Origin: Diogma glabrata | Lineage: Eukaryota > Arthropoda > Insecta > Diptera > Cylindrotomidae | Reading direction: 5' to 3' | DNA: 64,000 nt | Assembly (NCBI GenBank): GCA_963693315.1 | Contig: OY856186.1 | Coordinates: forward strand, 129,997,143-130,061,142 | Part shown: positions 36,483-50,926 of the stretch, in pieces | Layout: each line of letters opens with the position of its first letter | How positions within the stretch are numbered: the first letter of the stretch is position 1 | Made by a program: the position numbers and the translations under genes | Notes under the pieces: model-generated | Seen by the model: the letters and a program-made list of their open reading frames with translations, nothing else | What the model was told of the DNA's origin: nothing | Database searches by the model: none

Positions 36483-37728
36483 TCTTATATATTAATACGC
36501 TAGATTAAAACTTTGTGGAGCATAAGGCTTTTTTATTCGCAGATGGATTCAATTCAAATTTTCACAGCTAACTGATATTAGTGTAACCTATATTGGGATC
36601 CGGATTCAAACAAATCGGATCATAAATAAAAAAGTTATTATATACGGAAAACTTTTTCTATACATATGCATTATAAGTTTACATACATATAAAAATATAT
36701 TTGCTATCGAACAACGAACAACAAAAACGAAACTTAAAACTTTATTTTGTTATTCTTTTTTATATTTAATTTTTTCTCAGCTGTTAGTATATTTATTTCT
36801 TTGAATGTGAATAAACGTACATATTGTTTTTCTATGTTTTAAATTTCATTTCGAATTTTTTCTTATGCGTAAGATAGGTTTTGAGTTAGATCGTGTGAAT
36901 CCTTTTGTTCGTTCTTTTAAATCAATGCATGAATTTTGTGAAAGACCTGAGAATGTTACTGCTGATGTGTCAATGGTTATAAAAGTTAACAGAGAATGTG
37001 ATATTCGTCGTTTTAATGATGCTGTTCAAACTGATGTGGTTGCTATTTTTAAAAATGATGAATTTTGTTAAATTTGTCAGATGAAGATAGAATTGATGGA
37101 AATGAAATGATTAATAAATTTGTATGTACTGAAATCCCTGATCCCATTCTTTTTCCTAAATTACATGAATATGTGAAACGTCATATGATGCATGAACCAT
37201 GTGGTGCTCTAAATCCCAATTCTGTTTGTATGAGAGTGGTAAATGTAGTAATAATTTTCCAAAACCTTTTTCTGAAAATATTAAAGAATATGTGAATGGT
37301 TATCCTTTGTACCGTCGACGTGATAATGGTATGAGTGTTGATGTACGTGGTGCATCTCTTGATAATAGATATGTTGTTCCGTATAATATTTACTAGGAAG
37401 GCCCGGCGTGCTTCGCTACGCTTATAAATAAAGTTTTTGCGTAGACATTTTGTTGACGTAGAAGCAATGATTTCAAAAAGTGGTAATGAGAAATGCTACC
37501 ATATAATTTTTAATTTTTCTTTTTAAATATATGAATGAAAAATAATCAGAACTCTAGCTGATCAGTTCGGATATATGAAAAATTAGCGATCAAATAAGTT
37601 TTCAAGTAAGCTTCGTATGAAAAATTAGCATATGAAAAATTAGCGATCAAATAAGTTTTCAAGTAAGCTTCGCTAATTTTTCATATATCCGAACTGATCA
37701 GCTAGAGTTCTGATTATTTTTCATTCAT
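36483..37728 (+). mobile_element. Helitron-like unit 2 of a tandem pair
   Basis: A second copy in the same orientation, almost identical to unit 1 (I see C/T at 35577 versus 36833 and C/G at 36040 versus 37296). Homology stops at 37728 inside the outer part of the closing palindrome, where errantivirus pol sequence begins. Confidence 0.75.
36865..37396 (+). pseudogene. Helitron Rep/helicase fragment, copy 2
   Basis: The same broken frames as copy 1 with the same stops, so the gene was already dead when the unit was duplicated. The only coding difference I see is YVNGYPLYRRR here for YVNAYPLYRRR in copy 1; G is the more usual residue in the family. Confidence 0.8.
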
Positions 37729-37730
37729 TA

Positions 37731-40679
37731 TTCAAAGCGGAAAATTTTTATACAACAATGACGGTGTTGACAAATTGTCCAAACCCACCGGAAACATTAC
37801 CAAAACTGAAATTAAATGTTAACAATTTCGAAACATTCGAACCAATTCCATGTAAAAATGAAATAATTGATAGAAACACTATCAAAAGCCTAATCCGAAC
37901 AGAACATTTAAGTAAAAATGAAAAAGACATTTTACTCGATACAATTTTTAAAAACCAAGCAGTACTGTTAAAACAGAACGAGAATTTGTCATCAACAACA
38001 ATAATTAAACATAAAATTATAACAAAAGACGACAATCCGGTTTATACGAAAACATATCGATACCCACATCATTTTAAACCTGATGTAGAGGAACAAATTC
38101 AGGAAATGCTAGACAGTGGCATTATCCGAAATTCTAAAAGTCCTTATTCGGCACCAATTTGGGTCGTTCAGAAAAAACAAGATGCTTCGGGCAAACGGAA
38201 AGTAAGAGTTGTCATCGACTACCGTAAACTAAATGAAAAGACAGTAGATGATAAATTTCCAATCCCACAAATAGAAGAAATTCTAGACAGTCTCGGAAAA
38301 TCTGTATATTTTTCAACCTTAGATCTAAAATCAGGTTTTCATCAGATTCCTTTAGACCCAAAATCTCAAGAAAAAACAGCTTTTTCAACAGACAAGGGAC
38401 ATTTTGAGTTCAACAGAATGCCTTTTGGCTTAAAGAACGGTCCGGCAACTTTTCAGCGAGCGATGAATAATGTATTGCAAAACCTAATAGGAAATATATG
38501 CCATGTATATCTTGATGATATTATTATTGTTGGATATAGCTTAGATAACCATATACAAAACCTTAACACTGTTCTCGAAAGATTATCGCATTTCAATCTT
38601 AAAATTCAATTGGATAAGTGTGAATTCCTAAAGAGAGAAACAGAGTTTCTTGGTCATATAATCACACAAGATGGAGTTAAACCTAACACCGATAAAATTC
38701 AGAAAATTCTGGAATGGCCATTACCAAAAACTGCTAAACAAATTAAACAGTTTTTAGGACTTTCAGGTTATTACAGAAGATTCATAAAAGATTACTCAAA
38801 AATTGCCAAACCCATGTCAAAGTTTTTAAAGAAAGATCAAGTTGTCAACACAAAAGACGTCGAATATATAAGAGCTTTCGAAAACTTAAAAAGAATTTTA
38901 GCTACAGATCAAATTTTAGCATATCCCGATTTTACTAAAGAATTTATTCTAACCACGGATGCATCAGATTTTGCGCTAGGTGCAGTCCTCTCTCAAATCC
39001 AGAACAATATAGAAAAACCTATTGCGTTCGCTTCAAGAACACTAAACGCTACAGAGATCAACTACGCAACCAACGAGAAAGAAGCTTTAGCTATAATATG
39101 GTCTGTCAAGAAATATCAACCATACCTGTACGGCAACAAATTTACGTTAGTAACAGACCACAAACCACTTACTTTCATTAAATCATCCGAAAAAAATTCA
39201 AAAATCTTAAGATGGAGACTTGAATTGGAGAACTACGATTATAACGTCGTCTACAAAGAAGGCAGAGCAAATGTAGTAGCAGATGCGTTAAGCAGAATGC
39301 CTACAGTAGATAACGAGGTGAATATAAATATAGGAACAGATAACACTCCACGTGAATCTGAAGCAGAAAATCTTCCCAATAGGGATAGTGACATAGACAC
39401 TATTCATTCTGCGGATACATCCGATGATTATTTCATCCACTTCGCAGGTCGTCCTATAAATTATTATAGGAACCAATTATTTTTCAAAATTTCAAATCTA
39501 GACACAGTAATTTTGGAAGACATATTTCCAAACTATAAACGAGTAATTATTTCGAAAAAATCATTTCAAAAAGAAGATATTACAAATTTCATAAAAGAGT
39601 TTCATAACGGTAAGCAAACAGCAATCCTGGCACCTGAACAATTGTACCAGACAATCCAGGAAGTATTTCGAGAAAATTTCTCACAAAACGGCCATTTCGT
39701 TTTCGCTACAGAAAAGGTCGAAGATGTTAAAAATGAAGAGCGTCAAAATGCAATCGTAGTTAAAGAGCACGAAAGAGCCCATCGAGGGGTGAATGAAGTA
39801 GTAAATCAGATCAAACGATCCTACTTTTTTCCTAAAATGAGTAGTGTGATCAAACGACATATCAATGCATGTAACATATGCAATGTTCATAAATACGACC
39901 GAAAACCGTATAATATAAAAATATCTCCGCGACCGAGCACTAAAAAACCATTAGAACGAGTGCACATAGACATTTTTAATATCAACAAAACAAATTTTTT
40001 GTCCGTTGTTGACTCATTTTCTAAACATTTACAAATGATTCCAATCGAAACTAAAAATCTATTGGATACAACAACAGCTCTAACGAGGTATTTCACTCAA
40101 TTCGGAATTCCTAACGTTATTTTCTCAGATCATGAGACAACTTTCCAGTCACTACAATTCAAAGAATACTTAAGCAATCTTAATATCCGATTGGAGTACG
40201 CATCATCATCGGAATCAAATGGTCAAGTTGAGAAAACACATTCAACTATTATAGAAATTTTCAATACAAACCGTAATAAATCGCCAAACTCGAGTATTCA
40301 AACAGCGATAGAGTTATCAGTAGCTTTGTATAATAACTCGGTACACTCGTCAACCGGTTTCACACCGAACGAGATCATTTTTAATCAAAATAACTTAATA
40401 AAACCGGCAGAAATACAAGAACAAGCCAAACAAATTTTTAAAACGGTCAATACTAATTTAGAAAAAGTTATAAACAGAATAGAGAGACAAAATAACAATA
40501 AAGAAGATCCACCTAGATTACATATTGATCAATTGGTTTATCTTAAACCAAACATCAGAACAAAATCTCAGCCAAGAGGGCTGGAAACCAAAATTAAAAA
40601 TGCAAACTACAAAACTTTTAAAACAATCAGGAATATAAAAAGAAACAAAAATAAAATTAAAAGATTAAAGAAATACTAA
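37731..40679 (+). CDS. Errantivirus (Ty3/gypsy) Pol: RT, RNase H, integrase; 5'-truncated
   Basis: A 973-codon open frame from the first ATG at 37758; the frame is open back to ~37722, so the true N-terminus (protease) is cut off by the Helitron unit. Domains by residue: RT 95-270 with FSTLDLKSGFHQI and YLDD at about 251-254; RNase H about 390-510 (TTDASDFALGAVLSQ, FTLVTDHKPLTF, ANVVADALSR); integrase with HHCC finger about 670-715 (HERAHRG ... CNICNVH); DDE core with D near 737 and 790 and E near 824 (SNGQVEKTHS). A basic C-terminus follows. All catalytic residues appear present. No gag is visible upstream. The layout (pol, then env, then an AGTTAT-type LTR) is that of errantiviruses. This is an uninterrupted but 5'-incomplete gene. 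Confidence 0.93.
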   Translation, partial: FKAENFYTTMTVLTNCPNPPETLPKLKLNVNNFETFEPIPCKNEIIDRNTIKSLIRTEHLSKNEKDILLDTIFKNQAVLLKQNENLSSTTIIKHKIITKDDNPVYTKTYRYPHHFKPDVEEQIQEMLDSGIIRNSKSPYSAPIWVVQKKQDASGKRKVRVVIDYRKLNEKTVDDKFPIPQIEEILDSLGKSVYFSTLDLKSGFHQIPLDPKSQEKTAFSTDKGHFEFNRMPFGLKNGPATFQRAMNNVLQNLIGNICHVYLDDIIIVGYSLDNHIQNLNTVLERLSHFNLKIQLDKCEFLKRETEFLGHIITQDGVKPNTDKIQKILEWPLPKTAKQIKQFLGLSGYYRRFIKDYSKIAKPMSKFLKKDQVVNTKDVEYIRAFENLKRILATDQILAYPDFTKEFILTTDASDFALGAVLSQIQNNIEKPIAFASRTLNATEINYATNEKEALAIIWSVKKYQPYLYGNKFTLVTDHKPLTFIKSSEKNSKILRWRLELENYDYNVVYKEGRANVVADALSRMPTVDNEVNINIGTDNTPRESEAENLPNRDSDIDTIHSADTSDDYFIHFAGRPINYYRNQLFFKISNLDTVILEDIFPNYKRVIISKKSFQKEDITNFIKEFHNGKQTAILAPEQLYQTIQEVFRENFSQNGHFVFATEKVEDVKNEERQNAIVVKEHERAHRGVNEVVNQIKRSYFFPKMSSVIKRHINACNICNVHKYDRKPYNIKISPRPSTKKPLERVHIDIFNINKTNFLSVVDSFSKHLQMIPIETKNLLDTTTALTRYFTQFGIPNVIFSDHETTFQSLQFKEYLSNLNIRLEYASSSESNGQVEKTHSTIIEIFNTNRNKSPNSSIQTAIELSVALYNNSVHSSTGFTPNEIIFNQNNLIKPAEIQEQAKQIFKTVNTNLEKVINRIERQNNNKEDPPRLHIDQLVYLKPNIRTKSQPRGLETKIKNANYKTFKTIRNIKRNKNKIKRLKKY

Positions 40680-41042
40680 TTTTGATTTTTACTTTTCATT
40701 TCAGAAATTTTTACTATGACAATATAATTTTTATTTGAATATCTTAATTAATTAATTATCCAAAACTGATTTTACAAATCTTACAAACCAATTTTACTAT
40801 TCTTATCCATGTTAATAAAAACAAGAAAAATAAAAGCAAAATTCTAAATAAAAGAAATTCTCATTAGAAATTTTTATTGCATAAAAATTAATTAATATTA
40901 GAAATTTTAGAAAACAGTTTTATCAATCGATAATATTATCATCAATAATAAATAAAATTAAATCTAAAGTTAAAAAGAATATTGAATTGAAATATTGTAT
41001 TGTAGTATTGTATACTGAAATTTTTACTTATTATTTTGAAAC
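40680..41042. other. Pol-env spacer
   Basis: About 360 bp of AT-rich sequence. In errantiviruses env is made from a spliced subgenomic RNA, so a 3' splice site may lie here or at the end of pol; TTTTGATTTTTACTTTTCATTTCAG at 40679-40703 is a pyrimidine-rich tract ending in CAG that fits. Confidence 0.4.
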
Positions 41043-42601
41043 ATGGTTACTTTTAAAAATTTATTAATTTTGACTATATTTAATTGTATCAATACACAAA
41101 AATTGGAAATAAAAAATTTGCATGAAGATCCAATTCTGTTAGAAAAAATAAACGAATGCAAAATTCAAACAGGGATCATAAGGGTCATACACCCAATTAA
41201 TATAACAAACCTAGAAACTACCATAGAATTAATTATGAAACATATAGTTGATAAGATAGATAAGAATGAACTTGATTTGTATACAATAGTTAAGGAAAAA
41301 TGTAAAAGGTTACATAACAACTTACTACAAATAAAACCACCAAAACGTCTCCGACAACGACGATGGGATGCATTGGGATCAGGATGGAAATGGTTAGCTG
41401 GAAGCCCAGATGCAGACGACTTAAGGTTAATCAACGCTACAATGAATGGTCTAATAAATGAAAACAACCAGCAATACCAAGTCAACGAGCAGATCAACAA
41501 AAGAATTCAGCTACTAACAAAAACAATAAATGCAGTCTTAACCAACACATCGATAACCAATAAAATAGTTCTGAGCGAGTTAGAAATTATGACAGCAATT
41601 ATGCAAATTGAAACCATCGATGCAATTATTGAGGACATCCAAGATGCAATAGTAAGAACCAAAATAGCACTGCCAAGCAACAAAGTTCTTTCGTTAAAAG
41701 AAATCATTGTTCTAAAAAATCTTTTGACTGAACAAGGAGTAAATATAACAATTCCAGACGAAGCTTTAAAATTTGTAACACCCAAAATTGCTATATGTGA
41801 GGAAACACTATTATACATATTAGAGGTACCAAAATTGGAAAATTTTACATCAACAACAATAAGACTTACTCCACTAGTTGTAAACAACAGCATTATCGAA
41901 AGTTACCCACAATACCTCATCAAAAACAGACAGAAACTATACACCACCATCAACTACAACAATTTTGTCCAAAAACATACAGATCTAAAAGAATTTAAGG
42001 ATGAATGCATAAAACCACTAGTCTTTGGAAATCAAGGCAGCTGCAAAGTAACATGGGAGATCAACACAGCAATACAATGGATATCTGAGGGTAAAATACT
42101 AATAAATAATGGAAAGAACGTCGAAATAGTTACTAATTGTGGACCAAATGACAGAAATTTAACAGGAAATTTTTTAATAACAATCAATAATTGTACAGCC
42201 ACGATAAACAACAAAGAATTTCAAGCTTATGAAATTCAAACCGAGAATGAGGAAATCCAGGGAGCACTTCACAGTATTCAAATAGTAAGGAAAATGAAAA
42301 TTGTTCAGAACATAACAGCAATCGAACAGGATACCATTCAAAACAGGAAACTGCTACGACAAGTTTTTTTGAAGCAATATCATCACGAAAATTGGATATG
42401 GACACTTTCAGGAGGTTTATCATTATCATCCATATGTGTAATCGTTGTACTATCGTATATGTGCCTGTGTAAATGCTCGATAACAAAAACAGTACAAAAT
42501 CCAATTAACCTGGAAAATACCAAAGTAGCATACAATGACCTATTAAGGAAAGCCGGCATAGTAACAAAAGTCGAGGACGACTTTTCATCACCCCAGGGAG
42601 G

Positions 42602-42617
<16 letters not shown>
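41043..42617 (+). CDS. env: Errantivirus envelope protein (baculovirus F-like)
   Basis: A 524-codon uninterrupted frame. Visible features: a hydrophobic N-terminal signal (about residues 5-18), a dibasic furin-type site RLRQRR ending at residue 107, followed by a Gly-rich hydrophobic segment (ALGSGWKWLAGSPDADD) typical of the F-protein-like envelope family, a long helical central region, several N-x-S/T sites, a membrane anchor about residues 455-478 (GGLSLSSICVIVVLSYMCLC) and a ~45-residue tail. Env mediates membrane fusion in this virus family (family knowledge). The stop codon lies inside the start of the 3' LTR. I see no internal break. Activity of this copy is not shown by sequence alone; gag and the 5' LTR are missing from the locus. 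Confidence 0.88.
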
Positions 42618-44535
<1,918 letters not shown>

Positions 44536-44768
44536 AGGCCCGCTATACACCTGAGCTAAGCTATGCGAAATATGCGAACTATGTTTTTAAAAAAGTAATG
44601 TTTTAAGCGAATAAAGCTTTTTAAAAAAATGTAATGTTTCCGTTTTTCTTTTCTTTTTTAAATGTTTCTTTCCGTAATGTTTTTTTCTATAATTACGTTA
44701 TATACATTATTTTTTAAAAACATAGTTCGCATATTTCGCATAGCTTAGCTCAGGTGTATAGCGGGCCT
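44536..44768. mobile_element. 233-bp MITE with perfect 59-bp TIRs
   Basis: The ends AGGCCCGCTATACACCTGAG... (44536-44594) and their exact complement (44710-44768) leave a 115-bp AT-rich centre. I cannot find a convincing target duplication. No coding capacity. The perfect arms suggest recent activity or conversion. Confidence 0.85.
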
Positions 44769-46328
<1,560 letters not shown>

Positions 46329-46339
46329 AAATTTATATT

Positions 46340-46865
46340 AATAAAAATACTGTCTTGGAAAAATCAACATTGAAGAATAACAACAAAATTTACATGACTA
46401 TACCTTATGTCAAAAGTCTTTTCGAACAAATAAAACACTTGTTGAAAAACTTTAACTTTGAAGTTGTAGGAACATCTCATAATAGTTTATATAATACTAT
46501 TTTTTCAAAATTAAAAGATAAAATACCATTGGTATATTGAATCCAATTTAGTGTATCAAGCAGATTGTGGATGTGGTAAATCGTACATTGGCCAAACACA
46601 ACAATATCTGGGAAAACGTATAAAACAACATTTAAACGACGCCAAAAAACATAATAATGACAATATGAGTGCATTATCTAACCACAAAAAAAGCTGCCGT
46701 ATAAATCTACCCCTGCAAAATTTTAAAATTTTGGATAAAGAAAAAAATTTAAATAAGCGAAGAATTTTAGAAATGATTCGTATCAAACAACATAATAATT
46801 GTATGAATATACAAACTGATACGGATTTTCTTCATAATACATACGATTTTGTTCTACAAAATTAA
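46340..46865 (+). pseudogene. PLE GIY-YIG endonuclease in the upstream pseudo-LTR
   Basis: Encodes the end of RT-linker and the endonuclease: [20 protein letters not shown], then after a 1-nt difference near 46531 LVYQADCGCGKSYIGQTQQYLGKRIKQHLN, ending TDTDFLHNTYDFVLQN at 46865. This copy keeps the reading frame through the A-run that is shifted in the full copy, so it shows what the intact C-terminus looks like. It lacks a start of its own. Confidence 0.8.
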
Positions 46866-47063
46866 AAAATGAAACATCATGGAGCTTTTACTACTTTACA
46901 TTTTCTATTTTCTAATTTTTTTTTCATTGTATTATTGTTTTGTATTTTCTTTCATTATTTTTTATATAGTAAGCTTTTTCTTTTTCGATTGTTAGTTTTT
47001 CATAATAAGTTTTTCATGTGTCAATTTGTTGTTTATTTTTTGTATCCGAATTTTTTATTAAAT

Positions 47064-47113
47064 GTTATCCCTGAAGATGGTTTTTTGAAAACCGAAACAA
47101 TTGTTGGATAAAC
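47064..47113 (+). ncRNA. Hammerhead-ribozyme-like motif, upstream pseudo-LTR
   Basis: TTATCC (stem I) - CTGAAGA - T - stem II GGTTTT/AAAACC - GAAA - minimal stem III ACAATTGT - T, then GGATAA pairing with TTATCC. Predicted cleavage is at 47105/47106. Stem I and II pair without mismatch; the single T after the core is the only departure from the consensus. Confidence 0.65.
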
Positions 47114-47231
47114 AGTTTAAGAAATATTGTTTTATTTATTGGCTTTAACCAAAAAATTTATTATTTACAAAAATAATATACAAGCCAAATATCTCATCAT
47201 ATAATAAATATAACTCCCATTTGGTGAAAAC

Positions 47232-47519
47232 ATGGGTAAAAGAAGAACAAATTTAAACAAGAACTTTTTTAAATTTTTAAAAAGAAAAACGAACAATGAT
47301 ACAATGAAAATTGTTGCCCAATTTTTTAGTGAAAGATTAAAGTTAGCGAAAGCCCTGAATAAAAAGTATCTATTGCTACGTTATAGAAAACAAGGTGTTT
47401 TACCAAAAAATAGACGTCTCAAGAACACATCAAAAATAGACAAAAAAATTTTTGAAAATGCAGAACAACGGTTTTATTCACAATCCTCAGTCGTGAAATT
47501 ACTGAAACTTTTGGCATGA
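47232..47519 (+). pseudogene. PLE polyprotein N-terminal segment
   Basis: Begins at an ATG (47232) 60 bp into the full copy. A Lys/Arg-rich 95-codon segment (MGKRRTNLNKNFFKFLKRK) without a known domain, typical of PLE N-termini. The frame shifts near 47480: the next frame reads SREITETFGMIKKHEKQIEFF and runs on into RT, so it is one gene with a frameshift rather than two genes. Confidence 0.75.
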
Positions 47520-48502
47520 TTAAAAAACATGAGAAACAAATTGAATTTTTTAGAAATTATATAATTGAAAATATACCATCTGATCTTTCTTCTTTGATCT
47601 TTAATCGGGCAGAAGAACAATTTAAAAATGTTTTTGAAGAAATCAAAATTAATCATCGTCGAAAAATTGACAACCTTTTAAGACCACAACCAATAAATTT
47701 AGTAAATCATCGAGAAAACATCATTGTTGATATGGACCGTGAAAACTCAACTGTAGCTGATAATCATTTTACTGCCTTATCTCATGACAAATGGCTAGTC
47801 AATCTTTCAAATACATTAATACCAGAAAATGTTGAAAATGTTTTGAAACTGGGAGAAAAATTTGCTCCTCCTGTTATTCCAAAAAGAATTCCTTTCGATA
47901 AGATTGTGTGTGGTGTTGAAAGTGTTCTTCTAAATTGTGAAGATCAATTTGATGATTTAACAAGGTCAAATTTACGTAATCGTTTTGTGAACATATTAAC
48001 GAACTTTAAACACAAACACAACCATAAAAAATTGCTTACATATGAAGAATTAAAATTACTTCATGATTTAAAAGATACAAAAAATTTTCTGACTGTAAAT
48101 GACGATATAATTGTATTAAAAGCTGATAAGGGAAATATCACAGTAGTTATGAAAAAAAGTGATTATGACTTTAAAATACAAACATTGTTACAAGATGATA
48201 CAACTTATTTGAAAATTTCTAAAGTACCAACTTCCAGTATTCAAAAACATCTAAATAAAATGGTAATGACTTGGGAAACTGAAGAACGAATATCTGTACA
48301 TGAAGGAAAGTGGTTGAGGTCTTATTATGGTGTCCCTGCTAGTTTATATGGTTTACCTAAAGTTCATAAGTCTGGTACACCTCTTCGTCCAATTGTGAGT
48401 TCTATTGGAACACCGCTTTACAATCTGTCATCGTTTTTGTCTAATATTTTAAATAAATTTGTGGAAGAACTAACACGTTTATCAAAAATGCAGAAGATCT
48501 GA
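47516..48502 (+). pseudogene. PLE polyprotein: RT N-terminal half
   Basis: 328 codons covering IVLKADKGNITVVMKKSDYD (the K-A-D-K-G-N block) at about 48113 and YGLPKVHKSGTPLRPIVSSIGTPLYNLSSFLS at about 48350, both diagnostic of PLE RT. A frameshift at 48490 (NAEDLKEKLGEYQLP is in another frame) separates it from the catalytic half. RT copies element RNA at the nicked target (family knowledge). Confidence 0.88.
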
Positions 48503-48543
48503 AAGAAAAATTAGGTGAATATCAACTTCCTGATGACTACATT

Positions 48544-49635
48544 TTGATTTCTTTAGATGTCGTGTCTTTATTTACAAACGTTGACAGTAATCTTGTTGTT
48601 CAAATTGTAAAACAAAACTGGATGGAAATCAAAAAATTGAACAAACTTAAATTAACAAAGTTACAATTTATCGAAGGATTAGAAATGGTTTTGAAAAATT
48701 GTGAATTCACATATAATCAACAAGCATATAAGCAAATTTTTGGTAGTCCAATGGGCTCACCTGTTAGTCCATCTTGTGCTAATTTGATAATGGAATATGT
48801 TGAAGAAAATGTTTTAAATGATATGAACTTCAAACCACCCTTTTTCTTTAGGTATGTGGATGACATTCTAACTGCTTGTCCCAAAGACAAAGTACAAGAA
48901 TTTCTCAATAAATTTAATAATTTTAACAACAATATCCAGTTCACGCTTGAAACAGAAATTGATTGCTGCCTACCATTTTTAGATCTGATGATACATCGGC
49001 AAAGTAATGGAAAATTAATAACTGATTGGTTCCATAAAAAAACATGGTCTGGTAGATATTTGAACTTTAATTCATGGCTACCACAATCTTATAAGAGAAA
49101 CACCGTTACACTTATGGTTAAAAAAATTTTGAGCCTTTCTGATCCAAAATTTCATAACAAAAATTTTAATTTACTTTTTGAAACTCTTCAAAAAAATAAC
49201 TACCCAGAGAATTTTATACGTAAATTAGTAAATCAACAAATTTATAGTAATAAAAATACTGTCTTGGAAAAATCAACATTGAAGAATAACAACAAAATTT
49301 ACATGACTATACCTTATGTCAAAAGTCTTTTCGAACAAATAAAACACTTGTTGAAAAACTTTAACTTTGAAGTTGTAGGAACATCTCATAATAGTTTATA
49401 TAATACTATTTTTTCAAAATTAAAAGATAAAATACCAATGAATATTGAATCCAATTTAGTGTATCAAGCAGATTGTGGATGTGGTAAATCGTACATTGGC
49501 CAAACACAACAATATCTGGGAAAACGTATAAAACAACATTTAAACGACGCCAAAAAACATAATAATGACAATATGAGTGCATTATCTAACCACAAAAAAA
49601 AGCTGCCGTATAAATCTACCCCTGCAAAATTTTAA
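48544..49635 (+). pseudogene. PLE polyprotein: RT catalytic half and GIY-YIG endonuclease
   Basis: 363 codons: LISLDVVSLFTNVDSN (motif A), FGSPMGSPVSPSCANLIMEY (motif B), FFRYVDDILTACP (motif C, YVDD intact), CLPFLDLMIHRQ (motif D), then the linker and the endonuclease with VYQADCGCGKSYIGQTQQYLGKRIKQHLND. The extra A in the A-run near 49602 shifts the last ~60 codons, which continue in the frame ending at 49774. The catalytic residues are intact; three single-base shifts in the whole gene suggest a young pseudogene. Confidence 0.9.
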
Positions 49636-49972
49636 AATTTTGGATAAAGAAAAAAATTTAAATAAGCGAAGAATTTTAGAAATGATTCGTATCAAACAAC
49701 ATAATAATTGTATGAATATACAAACTGATACGGATTTTCTTCATAATACATACGATTTTGTTCTACAAAATTAAAAAATGAAACATCATGGAGCTTTTAC
49801 TACTTTACATTTTCTATTTTCTAATTTGTTTTTCATTGTATTATTGTTTTGTATTTTCTTTCATTATTTTTTATATAGTAAGCTTTTTCTTTTTCGATTG
49901 TTAGTTTTTCATAATAAGTTTTTCATGTGTCAATTTGTTGTTTATTTTTTGTATCCGAATTTTTTATTAAAT

Positions 49973-50022
49973 GTTATCCCTGAAGATGGTTTTTTGAAAA
50001 CCGAAACAATTGTTGGATAAAC
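49973..50022 (+). ncRNA. Hammerhead-ribozyme-like motif, downstream terminal repeat
   Basis: A second copy of the motif at 47064-47113, identical in core, stems and predicted cleavage site (50014/50015). Two copies bracket the full element, as reported for PLE hammerheads. Confidence 0.65.
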
Positions 50023-50081
50023 AGTTTAAGAAATATTGTTTTATTTATTGGCTTTAACCAAAAAATTTATTATTTACAAAA

Positions 50082-50718
<637 letters not shown>

Positions 50719-50725
50719 GAAAACC

Positions 50726-50743
50726 TGGGGGCTCAACCGGGAT
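50726..50743 (+). promoter_or_regulatory. Primer-binding site, proline-tRNA type
   Basis: TGGGGGCTCAACCGGGAT lies 7 nt after the LTR. It differs at two positions from the well-known proline-tRNA primer-binding site of murine leukaemia virus, so a tRNA-Pro primer is likely. Confidence 0.7.
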
Positions 50744-50926
50744 GATCTGCACATTGCAGATAGTATTTTGCTGAACATCAAGTATAGATTCCAGATCAAG
50801 AAAAATTGAATAACGGATAGTACCGCTTTGATAGTGCCGCTAGATTTCAATAAATTTATACAAACAAAAAATCACATAATCTATATTGTGAGGTAAAATT
50901 ATATTTGATTCAATTTTAACTAATTT

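Noticed and set aside
39288..40096. Minus-strand frames opposite the errantivirus pol
   Set aside because: They are shadows of the plus-strand coding sequence; no motifs.
41165..42504. Minus-strand frames opposite env
   Set aside because: Antisense shadows of the 524-codon env; no independent support.
46869..47111. Phe-rich 80-codon frame after the PLE endonuclease (repeated at 49778-50020)
   Set aside because: It is the PLE 3' UTR, duplicated with the terminal repeat, and contains the hammerhead-like motif. T-rich composition explains the frame.
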